Below, piece after piece: positions 21,712 to 28,823 of a stretch of DNA of 29,239 bases (its first letter is position 1; every line of letters begins with the position of its first letter). The notes under the pieces are model-generated. The model saw only the letters and a list, made by a program, of their open reading frames with translations. It made no database searches and had not been told where the DNA came from. The stretch is from Levilactobacillus zymae (GTDB lineage: Bacteria; Bacillota; Bacilli; Lactobacillales; Lactobacillaceae). The stretch is taken from the NCBI RefSeq assembly GCF_032190635.1, contig NZ_JAVLAS010000006.1, positions 1-29,239 on the forward strand. The letters are read 5' to 3'. A program made the position numbers and the translations under genes.

Positions 21712-22518
21712 CTATTCACCAGCCATTCTGCTAAATATTTCATCAGTAACGTTGGAGTATACGTCTTGAACTGCTTTATCAAACTGATCTTTAAATGTCA
21801 CCCCGGTTACATCATATCTTTTTAAGCGTTCCATATTTTTGATTGTTATGTCAAAAATATTTTCTTTTCCAAAGATATCGATTGCTTTAGCTAAGGTGCT
21901 CTTATCGACAGGAGCACCATTTTTCAGCAAAACTGGTAATATCCCTAGTAAATCTAATGTCGGAGCGTGGAATTCATTGATAATTTGATCTTGCATGTAT
22001 TTGATAAATGCTTGGGCACCCTGAAGCGATCTTTCCTGAGTTTGAAGAACGACAATTGCGTAGTCAGTCATATATAATGCGGTGTCTGTGATTAGGCTAA
22101 TTGTAGGTGGAACGTCGACCAACAAATAGTCATAGTCATCTTTCCACGGATTTATTAAGGTAGACAAGTATTTTACACGATCGGTGTAGTCAGAAATTAT
22201 ATTCTCCATATATCTAGGATATAAAGAAAAGTCAGCTGAGGATGGAAGAATATCTAAATTTTGGATAACGTTGATGATAGCCGGTTTGAGGTTTTTGTTT
22301 TTAATTGCGGTCATCAAGGTTTCATCAAAAGAAGTTACTTCACCACCGACGTTATTTTTAGTTTTTAAATATAAATTAGTTGCGTTAGCTTGAGGATCCA
22401 AATCTATTAATAGTGTTTTATACCCACGACGTGCCAACTCGATACCAGTCATTGTACTATTGGTTGTCTTGCCAGTTCCACCTTTAAAGTTTGAAAATGT
22501 TATGACTTTACTGTCCAA
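21712..22518 (-). CDS. parA: ParA-family partition ATPase (type Ib)
   Basis: 268 residues from ATG 22518, with AGGTGATAT upstream. The deviant Walker A KGGTGKTT is at residues 12-19 in VITFSNFKGGTGKTTNS. LLIDLDPQANATNLYL carries the A' motif and YDYLLVDVPPTISLITD the Walker B/switch region. The protein starts directly with the ATPase domain, lacking the helix-turn-helix of type Ia ParA, so it is of type Ib like its small ParB. It would move plasmid copies to both cell halves by ATP-dependent binding to the nucleoid. The operon reads left, toward the small-unit array. Confidence 0.92.
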   Translation of the reverse strand: MDSKVITFSNFKGGTGKTTNSTMTGIELARRGYKTLLIDLDPQANATNLYLKTKNNVGGEVTSFDETLMTAIKNKNLKPAIINVIQNLDILPSSADFSLYPRYMENIISDYTDRVKYLSTLINPWKDDYDYLLVDVPPTISLITDTALYMTDYAIVVLQTQERSLQGAQAFIKYMQDQIINEFHAPTLDLLGILPVLLKNGAPVDKSTLAKAIDIFGKENIFDITIKNMERLKRYDVTGVTFKDQFDKAVQDVYSNVTDEIFSRMAGE

Positions 22519-22574
22519 AATATCACCTCATAAATATGTAGTGTAATGCTCTTAAATCATAGCACAAAAATTAG

Positions 22575-22716
22575 TACATGTATACAAATACAAACGTGTA
22601 AAAGTAAAAATGTATACATGGGTTCTATGTAGGCTGCAATAAAGGCGTTTTGATCGAGTATACAAATACTAATTATTACATTATTACAAATACTAATGTA
22701 ATAATGTATACATTTT
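22575..22716. promoter_or_regulatory. parS: par operator/centromere region
   Basis: The upstream region of parA has ACAAATACTAAT at 22662 and 22686 (24 bases apart), an inverted repeat TATTACATTA / TAATGTAATA (22674-22703) overlapping the second copy, and several GTATAC(A) words (about 22581, 22612, 22658, 22706). Such repeats before type Ib par operons are where ParB binds as both centromere and operator. Confidence 0.65.
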
Positions 22717-23071
22717 TTAAAAAAGTGTTGATTTATTTTATTAAGAGAAATACAATTGTCCTTGTAAGTGAATACAAAAAAACACCCACCAATTGGAGTT
22801 GGTGAGCGCCAAACAATCTTATAATTTATAGATTATTATATCATGGCCGGTGCGATTTTTAAAGCCCTAGGGGACAAGCTGGGGTCTAAATCCAAGGGGA
22901 CACGTTTGCCAGTGCGACTTCAATAAGTCTGGCTATACCACAACAAGGTCATCTGTACGGCTGGGTGGTGAATGGTGAGCGCGACCATTAACGGCGTGGG
23001 TGGTAAAACGAAGCTTCGGCTTGGTGCCATTGATTAGTTGGTGATCGAACAAACATAAATACGTATCATCA

Positions 23072-23092
23072 ACGCCTACTAGGGCGTTTTTT
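23072..23092 (+). terminator. Terminator in the structured stretch
   Basis: ACGCC-TACTAG-GGCGT followed by TTTTT. It implies a plus-strand transcript that starts somewhere in 22.8-23.0 kb. Confidence 0.6.
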
Positions 23093-23206
23093 AGTAGGCT
23101 AAACCGAAAACGTAGGTTTATAATGAGTGGTGGTAGCAATACCGCAATTGTACAGACAAGCGACGGGCGTTAACGACCGACGAACTAAGGGGAGACTTTT
23201 AGTAGT

Positions 23207-23260
23207 AGAATTGTACTCTGGTTCAGTTATTCTAAATAGCTGATTCCAGGGAACAATTCT
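23207..23260 (+). promoter_or_regulatory. Long leader hairpin before the 110-aa gene
   Basis: AGAATTGT pairs with ACAATTCT; further in, CTGG..CAG pairs with CTG..CCAG. It lies 30 bases before the ATG and has no T tail, so it would act on translation or RNA stability if transcribed. Confidence 0.5.
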
Positions 23261-23290
23261 GCGCTCAAAACGTCACTCCCTCTAAACTGA

Positions 23291-23623
23291 ATGGAAAACC
23301 GTAACCCGTCAAGTCAAATTCCAAAGAAAAAAAGAAAGTTGGTGGAATTGTTGGAATGTAAGGATTACATTGTTCCATTGAATCCAGATGTGATCATTAA
23401 GAAGACAATCTATCGGAGTTCTGCAAGAATTACTGAGCGACAAAGGAACCAAGTGAAGAGAGTTTTGCGTAGTCAAGGGTATCAGGGAAGAATTAGTAGT
23501 ATTCGATACACTCGGGTAAATTACAAGTATTCCTTTAAAGTATCCGTGAAGTATCAGGGGAATGTCGGTAAGTTTTTGGTTAATACAAAGAATGAGACAG
23601 TTGAATTCAAGGGAATGGCCTAG
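23291..23623 (+). CDS. Basic 110-aa protein, not recognised
   Basis: The protein is strongly basic, with PKKKRKLVEL near the start, RITERQRNQVKRVLRSQGYQ in the middle and a strand-rich end (NYKYSFKVSVKYQGNVGKF). This suggests nucleic-acid binding, but there is no family I know. No Shine-Dalgarno sequence is visible before the ATG; a later start is possible. It sits behind the structured stretch and its hairpin, pointing away from parAB and toward the S-layer gene. No membrane segment. Confidence that it is a real gene is moderate, from length and non-random composition. Confidence 0.5.
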   Translation: MENRNPSSQIPKKKRKLVELLECKDYIVPLNPDVIIKKTIYRSSARITERQRNQVKRVLRSQGYQGRISSIRYTRVNYKYSFKVSVKYQGNVGKFLVNTKNETVEFKGMA

Positions 23624-23916
23624 ACGTAATTTCAGTGAATTTCACAAACTCATTTTCCCCAATTAAAGCCAATCTGCGACCTATACCACTTCTTTTTTGG
23701 ACAAATTCACAATCGAAAAATAACGGAATGTGGAAGTACCAGGGCGTGAGGTGGTTACTTGGGATAAGCCGCCTTATGTAAAGTAAGAATCGGTATAGCT
23801 AATTGTATTATCAACCATAGCATGTTAAGCAATGAGATGATGGTAAGTGTTATTAGGTTTGCTTGTTCTCTACTACTGTTAGTAACTTAATGGAAACGTT
23901 CTTCTTTCTATTCTTA
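23624..23916. other. Intergenic stretch, nothing clear
   Basis: No open frame or strong hairpin is visible. TAATGGAAACGTT and surrounding AT-rich sequence lead into the promoter at 23917. Confidence 0.4.
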
Positions 23917-24023
23917 TTGACATTATATTAAATAGATGTTAGTCTACATTAAGAGATTTCTTTAGAGTTGGTTTTTTCCTTCTTTGAAGATCGGACGCTC
24001 CTTCAAGCAGGGCGTCCTTTTTT
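23917..24023 (+). ncRNA. Short transcription unit A upstream of slp
   Basis: TTGACA at 23917 with 17 bases to TAGTCT. A transcript of about 75 bases would end at GGACGC / GCGTCC TTTTTT (23993-24023). No coding frame with a binding site. The build is like the units in the array, though the promoter has a proper -35. Confidence 0.5.
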
Positions 24024-24044
24024 ATTACAAACATTTCGTCGTCA

Positions 24045-24135
24045 TTGCTTTTTTGCTACATATAAGATATAATTGTACCTGCATAGATGAAGTCCATGAT
24101 TCTTCCCTTCCGCTGACCTGTTGAAGGGTTTTTTT
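24045..24135 (+). ncRNA. Short transcription unit B upstream of slp
   Basis: TTGCTT, 17 bases, TATAAT (24068-24073). The transcript of about 55 bases ends at CCCTTC / GAAGGG TTTTTTT (24105-24135). The following GTGCACTATTTTAGTGATTAT repeats the palindrome-before-AT-rich word pattern of the array. Confidence 0.5.
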
Positions 24136-24187
24136 GTGCACTATTTTAGTGATTATGACTTTTTCGTGAATTTGTTAAAGTTTTCTT

Positions 24188-24216
24188 TTGGCATAGTTGG
24201 TAACGTATGCTATAAT
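24188..24216 (+). promoter_or_regulatory. S-layer gene promoter
   Basis: TTGGCA, 17-base spacer, TATAAT with extended TGC. Close to consensus, as expected for a very highly expressed gene. Confidence 0.85.
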
Positions 24217-24221
24217 TGCCG

Positions 24222-24264
24222 TTAGCAAGAATGATTGTGGACATTTACATAATGTTTTTGCTAA
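24222..24264 (+). promoter_or_regulatory. S-layer mRNA leader hairpin
   Basis: TTAGCAA pairs with TTGCTAA, with an inner ACATT/AATGT. It starts a few bases after the expected transcription start. A 5' stem of this kind may protect the mRNA from degradation. AGGAGG follows at 24276-24284. Confidence 0.6.
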
Positions 24265-24291
24265 AAAGAAATTATTAGGAGGTTTTCATCT

Positions 24292-25770
24292 ATGCGTTCA
24301 TCATTCGCAAAGTCTATTTATGTAGGCGCTGCAGTGTTAGGTTTAGCTGGTCTTTCAGCTGTTACTACCACTACTGCAAGTGCTAAGAGCTATGCAACTG
24401 CCGGTGCTTACAGCAAGCTGACTACTGACGCTACTAAGCGTAACGTAGAAGCTAATGGTACTCACGCCCTTTACACTAAGCCAGGTACTGTTAAGGGTGC
24501 CAAGGTTGTTGCTTCTAAGGCAACCATGAAGGACTTAGCTGATTCCAAGAAGTCCGCTAACTACTTCCGTGCTTACGGTGTTAAGACTACTAACCGTGGT
24601 TCCGTATACTACCGTGTTGTAACCATGGACCAAAAGTACCGTGGTTATGTTTACGGTGGTAAGGTTAAAGGTACGTTCGGCGGCGGGATTACTTCTGCTG
24701 AAACGACTACTGCTAACACGACTGACAGCATGATTGGTAAGACTGTTAGTTTCACTAATCCTGGTACTAAGCATGTTACCTGGACTGCGCCTAAGTACAC
24801 TCAATACAAGTCTGGTGCTTCTAAAGTTGTTAAGAACACCACTCCTTTCGCCGGTGACACTTTAAAGGTCACTAAGGCTGAAACTAAGACTCGTGAAGGC
24901 TCATTATACTACTACGTTGAAGACCAACAAAACCCTACGGTTAATGGTTGGATCTACAGCAAGGCCGTTACGACTGATGCTTCCGCTATTTACAACCAAG
25001 CAACTGATGTTAAGGTAAACCTTGTTGCTACTGATGGTACGATTGTAAAGTCCACTACTTTAGCTAAGTTGACTGCAAACAACGCTAATAACACTAATGT
25101 TGGTACTGCTAAGGCAAATGCTAAGGGTACTGCTGTTGGTTATGATGCGGTTAAAAAGGCAACTAAGAAATGGAGTAAGTCACTATTAAAGGGTACCGGT
25201 TATACTTACTCAGAAGGCAATGCTGCTAACAAAGCTGCTTTGTATGCTGCAAAGACCGGTGATACAGTTAGCTTAACGGTTACTAAGGGTGCTCAAGCTG
25301 TTCAAAGCATCGCTGCATACTACCAAGACGGTCTTAAAAAACCAGTTAAGTTGATCTCTTCTAATGCTACTTTGAAAGATAAAGCTAATTTGGTTTACCA
25401 AGTAAAGTTCCCAACGTTAACTGCTGCCTTCTCTGGCGCTAATGGTGCTAACTACACCGCTGCTGACGTTCAAAACTTCTTGACTATTAACAAGGCCAAC
25501 ACTTTGACCTCAGTTCCTTATGCTAAGAATGCTAAGGGTAATGTGGTTCCTTCTGACTCTCCTGATGCTGTTAATGCTAATGGTCATACTAAGCCATATG
25601 CGAAGGGGAAAACTTTCTCACCACAACTTTATCACACCACCTACACGTTAACTTCTGGTCTTGCTGGTACTTACACTACTAATGGTACTGTATTTGCTTT
25701 ATACAATGCTAAGGAAGTTAAGGGTTCTGCTAATACTACTAATACTGGTGCCGTTAGCGTCTTCGGTTAA
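24292..25770 (+). CDS. slp: S-layer protein (L. brevis Slp-type)
   Basis: 492 residues from ATG 24292, AGGAGG nine bases upstream. A signal peptide of about 31 residues ends in TTTTASA before [12 protein letters not shown]. The mature N-terminus, with [20 protein letters not shown] and [20 protein letters not shown], is like L. brevis SlpA-type proteins, where this half binds cell-wall polysaccharide. Tyrosine and lysine recur in repeats ([22 protein letters not shown]). The C-terminal half, rich in Thr, Ala and Asn, is the variable, self-assembling part exposed outside. Codon use is strongly biased (GCT, ACT, GGT, AAG), unlike most neighbours, as in highly expressed genes. It has its own promoter, leader and terminator. 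A plasmid or IS-bounded location for slp is unusual. Confidence 0.93.
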   Translation: MRSSFAKSIYVGAAVLGLAGLSAVTTTTASAKSYATAGAYSKLTTDATKRNVEANGTHALYTKPGTVKGAKVVASKATMKDLADSKKSANYFRAYGVKTTNRGSVYYRVVTMDQKYRGYVYGGKVKGTFGGGITSAETTTANTTDSMIGKTVSFTNPGTKHVTWTAPKYTQYKSGASKVVKNTTPFAGDTLKVTKAETKTREGSLYYYVEDQQNPTVNGWIYSKAVTTDASAIYNQATDVKVNLVATDGTIVKSTTLAKLTANNANNTNVGTAKANAKGTAVGYDAVKKATKKWSKSLLKGTGYTYSEGNAANKAALYAAKTGDTVSLTVTKGAQAVQSIAAYYQDGLKKPVKLISSNATLKDKANLVYQVKFPTLTAAFSGANGANYTAADVQNFLTINKANTLTSVPYAKNAKGNVVPSDSPDAVNANGHTKPYAKGKTFSPQLYHTTYTLTSGLAGTYTTNGTVFALYNAKEVKGSANTTNTGAVSVFG

Positions 25771-25793
25771 TAGTAAATATTAATTTATAGTAA

Positions 25794-25827
25794 GAAAGCC
25801 TGAATTTTTAGATTCAGGCTTTTTTTA
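25794..25827 (+). terminator. S-layer gene terminator
   Basis: AAAGCCTGAAT pairs with ATTCAGGCTTT around TTTTAG, then a T run. 24 bases after the stop codon. Confidence 0.9.
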
Positions 25828-25851
25828 TATTCAACTTGATTATATAATTTT

Positions 25852-27333
25852 GGTTCTAAAATATCTGTTGTTGGTAATCAAATGAATTTGATTACTGGCA
25901 ACGGATATTTTTGTATAATCAAAGAATGTAAAAAAATGTACAAAAAAGGGATATAGTCGCAGACCTATATCCATCCACTACCACATTTCAAGAAAGAGAA
26001 AGTGACTATATCCTATGACTAATGATACTAAAATTATCCTGGGGATAAAAGACCCCAACATCAAAAAGTTAAAAGTGATGAACCCCTTGGAAATGATGGG
26101 CCCACTTAAAGTGCAGGCAATTTTGGACTATCGTCCAAAAGCATGCCCCAAATGTGGTGTCTTAAACCAAAAAAGTATTATCAAATATGGCTGGCGCTGG
26201 GCCAATGTTAAATTGCCTCGAACTGCCGAACGGGATGTCCAGCTTCATCTTAAAAAGCGGGACTTCAAGTGTAAGCACTGCCTACAATACTTTCTTGCGG
26301 AAACACCACTAGTTCAACGAAACCACACCATCTCTAACACAAGCAAACTTGCCTGTTTTCTAAAATTAAGTGAAACAGTTTCGATGCGTCATGTCGCTAC
26401 CGAATTAAGCATCTCAAGTACAACGGTCCTGCGAATCATGAGAAGCTATCAGGGCAACGTCAAAACGCGTTTTGACTGGTTACCGGCTGTAATTAACATG
26501 GATGAGGTCAAGTCTACCAAAGACGCAAAGGGATCCATGAGCTTTGTATTTATGGATGGTATTCGGTGTGAATTCTTGGACATTCTGGAATCGCGGACAC
26601 TCTATGATTTGGAGAATTACTTTAAACGTTATACGAAGAAAGCTAGAGAAAGCGTCAAAGTCATTGTGACAGATATGAACTACACTTATCCCAAACTAGC
26701 TGAATCTATTTTTCCAAATGCGATTGTGGTAACCGATCGGTTCCACATCGTTAACTCCGTGATGCGGGGATTCACTCGAGTAAGGATTCGTATCATGAAA
26801 TCCTATGCGCCTTCAAACATGAAATATAAGGCTTTAAAGCGTTACTGGCGACTGTTCTTTAAGCCCAACGAGAAGTTGGACTTAAAGAAGTACTCTAATT
26901 ACACTAACATTCCTGGAAGCCAAACTGAGAATAGCGTAGTCGAATATCTTCTTGATATCAACGAAGAATTACGCGAAGCATATAACCAGTTACAGACGGT
27001 CATGAGTGCCGTTAGGTACCGTGACATCGCTCGACTAGAAACAGTTCTAGACGGAAAAGACAATGGCTCAGAAGAAATGACGAAGGCGTTGAACGCACTG
27101 GTTGAGAACCGAGAATCGGTTGATAATGCATTGAGATATGAATTCTCAAATGGTCCAATGGAGGGTATTAATAACAAAATCAAGGTAATAAAGCGAGTTG
27201 CGTACGGCTTTGGCTGTTTCACAAGCTTTAGATTAAGGATTCATCTGGCATTTGGGCTCAAAAAAAATTGCCTAATCTCAAAGGATTAGACAATTTTATA
27301 AATGGAATTACCAACAACAGTTGACATAGAACC
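25852..27333 (+). mobile_element. ISL3-family element
   Basis: 1482 bp bounded by GGTTCTA...CTGTTGTTGGTAAT and its inverted copy ending AGAACC at 27333. The flanks 25844-25851 and 27334-27341 are both ATAATTTT, the 8-bp target duplication expected for ISL3. A clean insertion close behind the slp terminator. Confidence 0.92.
26015..27289 (+). CDS. ISL3-family transposase
   Basis: 424 residues from ATG 26015, preceded by GAAAGAGAAAG. The N-terminus has a zinc-ribbon with two Cys pairs (CPKCG, CKHC). A helix-turn-helix follows (SMRHVATELSISSTTVLRIM). The transposase core carries VINMDEVKST, VIVTDMNYTYP and FHIVNSVMRGF. FSNGPMEGINNKIKVIKR near the C-terminus holds the catalytic glutamate. All are usual for DDE_Tnp_ISL3. 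It fills the element and shows no lesion, so it may be active. Confidence 0.93.
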   Translation: MTNDTKIILGIKDPNIKKLKVMNPLEMMGPLKVQAILDYRPKACPKCGVLNQKSIIKYGWRWANVKLPRTAERDVQLHLKKRDFKCKHCLQYFLAETPLVQRNHTISNTSKLACFLKLSETVSMRHVATELSISSTTVLRIMRSYQGNVKTRFDWLPAVINMDEVKSTKDAKGSMSFVFMDGIRCEFLDILESRTLYDLENYFKRYTKKARESVKVIVTDMNYTYPKLAESIFPNAIVVTDRFHIVNSVMRGFTRVRIRIMKSYAPSNMKYKALKRYWRLFFKPNEKLDLKKYSNYTNIPGSQTENSVVEYLLDINEELREAYNQLQTVMSAVRYRDIARLETVLDGKDNGSEEMTKALNALVENRESVDNALRYEFSNGPMEGINNKIKVIKRVAYGFGCFTSFRLRIHLAFGLKKNCLISKD

Positions 27334-27414
27334 ATAATTTTGTATACGTAATACGGCAGTAGGCATCTGGCTGAACAGTGTGCGATCCATGGTATTTGCA
27401 TATTTTTTGATGAT

Positions 27415-27539
27415 GTGAACTACTCGGCCATAAATGACCGAGCTTCTAGGAACACCGCTGACTTACAACATTAGTGACTAGCACTACGTTCAGAGGTTAC
27501 GGCTATTTACTAGGGCTCGTTCCGAGCCTGATTAGTCGG
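27415..27539 (-). ncRNA. Right end and omegaRNA-like region of an IS200/IS605-type element
   Basis: Behind the tnpB stop, the minus strand has GGCTCG-GAA-CGAGCC (about 27512-27526) and, at the end, CTCGGTCATTTATGGCCGAG followed by TAGTTCAC (to about 27415). A stem of this shape closes right ends of lactobacillar IS605-like elements, and TnpB omegaRNAs are made from exactly this place. Sequence beyond 27415 would be the guide. Confidence 0.55.
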
Positions 27540-27929
27540 TTAAGCGCTTAAGATATTCTTGGCCGCGTTAATATCACGATCATGGTTTATGCCACATTTA
27601 GGGCAAGTCCACTCACGAACATCTAAAGTGTGTTTGCCGTCATCAAATCCGCAGTTACTGCAAATTCGACTGGTTTTCCTCGGGTTCACAGTGACCAACT
27701 GTTTCCCATACCAAGCACACTTATACTCCAGTTGAGAACGTAGTTCTCGCCAACCTTGGTTAGCAATTGCCCGAGCAAGCTGATGATTGTGTAGAAGATT
27801 CTTGGTTTTCAAATCTTCTATCTTAATCAGATCGTACTGCTCGACGAGTTGTTTACTGAGATTGTGCAGGTAGTTATTCCGTTGGTTGGCGATCTTTTCG
27901 TTATACTTGGCAACCATGTGCTTGGCCTT
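27540..27929 (-). pseudogene. tnpB: TnpB (RNA-guided nuclease ancestor of Cas12), C-terminal part
   Basis: About 128 codons remain of a protein that is normally near 400. The frame is open upstream of ATG 27917 (AKHMVAKYNEKIANQR) up to the IS5-family insertion at 27930, so that ATG is internal. DLIKIEDLKTKNLL has the RuvC glutamate. SRICSNCGFDDGKHTLDVREW and CPKCGINHDRDINAAKN form the zinc ribbon and the last RuvC aspartate. Without its N-terminal domain and first RuvC motif it cannot cut DNA. No tnpA is present. Upstream codons may continue at 28788-28813, on the far side of the IS5-family element, in the same phase. Confidence 0.85.
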
Positions 27930-27930
27930 A

Positions 27931-28787
27931 AGAAGCTGTCCAAGATCTATGATTTTTGATATACTTCTATGTAAAAAGCGAGTTTGAGCTATGAAAAATT
28001 ATCCCAGCAATATTACTCGGCAACAATTTGAATTAATTCGACCAGCTTTAGAAAATTTTCGTAAGCGAACTAAGCCTCGAAAATATGACCTCTACGAGGT
28101 CTTCTGTGCGGTCCTATATGTCTTGAAAACCGGTTGCCAATGGCGTCAAGTCCCCGGTGATTTCCCAGAATGGCGGTCAGTTTACAACTATTACAAAATT
28201 TGGTCAACTAAAGCTGAGCCTACGGCTGATTCTTTATTGGAACAAGTTTTAAAAAAATTGTCATTGCTCGGCGAACTTACCAAGGACGTTCAGCTTTAAC
28301 TTCCTTTATTATCGTTGACGCTCAGAGCGTCAAAAACACCGCTACTGCTGAAAACAAAGGTTACGACGCTGGTAAGAAAATCTCGGGGATTAAGCGCCAT
28401 CTGGCAGTTGATATCAATGGCTTTCCGCAGGCCATTCACATGACGCGAGCGAACGTCTCTGATCGAGACGGGGCCAGTGCAATGATCGCTTTACATGCCA
28501 TGCATTTACGCCAGGTTCAAAATGTCTTAGTTGATGGTGGTTATTCAGGCGTTAATTTTCAGCTCGATGTAGCCAGTAATTTAAACGCAACCGTGCAGGT
28601 TGCGAAGCGCAATGAGTTGCATCGATTCGAAGTCATGCCCCAACGTTGGGTAGTCGAACGATCTTTTAGTTGGCTAGAGAATTGTCGGCGACTTTGGAAA
28701 AATTGTGAGCGTCAATTAACCACCAGTCTGCAAATGGTCGTTTTAGCGTTTTTAGCACTATTACTTAAGAGATTTTAGACAGCTTCT
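27931..28787 (+). mobile_element. IS5-family element (IS427-type)
   Basis: 857 bp with inverted ends AGAAGCTGTCCAAGATCT / AGAAGCTGTCTAAAATCT flanked by TA on both sides, fitting a TA duplication. It is inserted between the tnpB remnant and the DNA in front of repA. Two overlapping frames encode the transposase. Confidence 0.88.
27991..28778 (+). CDS. IS5-family transposase made by -1 frameshifting
   Basis: Frame one (27991-28299, 102 codons) has the N-terminal DUF4096-like part: RKYDLYEVFCAVLYVLKTGC, WRQVPGDFPEW. At A-AAA-AAA (about 28246-28252) in TTTTAAAAAAATTG a slip of one base back enters frame two, which continues VIARRTYQGRSALTSF and carries the catalytic residues IIVDAQSVKN (Asp), VLVDGGYSG (Asp) and QRWVVERSFSW (Glu) to 28778. 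A heptamer of this kind between two frames is the normal expression mode of IS427-type elements, so the split is probably programmed and not a defect. The A run also allows a plain mutation. Confidence 0.85.
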
Positions 28788-28823
28788 TAACAGAGATACA
28801 TATTTTATCTTCTTGACGCTACC
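28788..28823. other. Junction between IS5-family element and repA
   Basis: 36 bases that belong to neither. TTCTTGACGCTACC at 28810-28823 occurs again, on the opposite strand, at 5120-5133 next to the 29-bp repeats. Read leftwards the segment could also be the next codons of tnpB. It replaced the first codons and control region of repA. Confidence 0.5.

Larger units (their letters stand above)
22780..23290 (+). other. Structured non-coding stretch between parA and the 110-aa gene
   Basis: No credible gene in 500 bases. It holds CACCAA-TTGGAG-TTGGTG (about 22787-22804), AATGGT/ACCATT around 22970, GAAGC-TTCG-GCTT near 23010, a terminator at 23072-23092 and a long hairpin at 23207-23260. A TATAAT lies at 23122-23127. 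It may hold another RNA or the origin of the second replicon. A 27-codon frame at 22843-22926 has no ribosome binding site. Confidence 0.4.

Noticed and set aside
22843..22926. 27-codon basic peptide frame (MAGAIFKALGDKLGSK...), reminiscent of leaderless peptides
   Set aside because: No ribosome binding site, lies in a structured non-coding stretch, and a frame this short is expected by chance.
22933..23139. 68-codon minus-strand frame
   Set aside because: It crosses a plus-strand terminator and hairpins, has no binding site and no recognisable motif.
24535..24804. 89-codon minus-strand frame inside slp
   Set aside because: Shadow produced by the strong codon bias of the S-layer gene.
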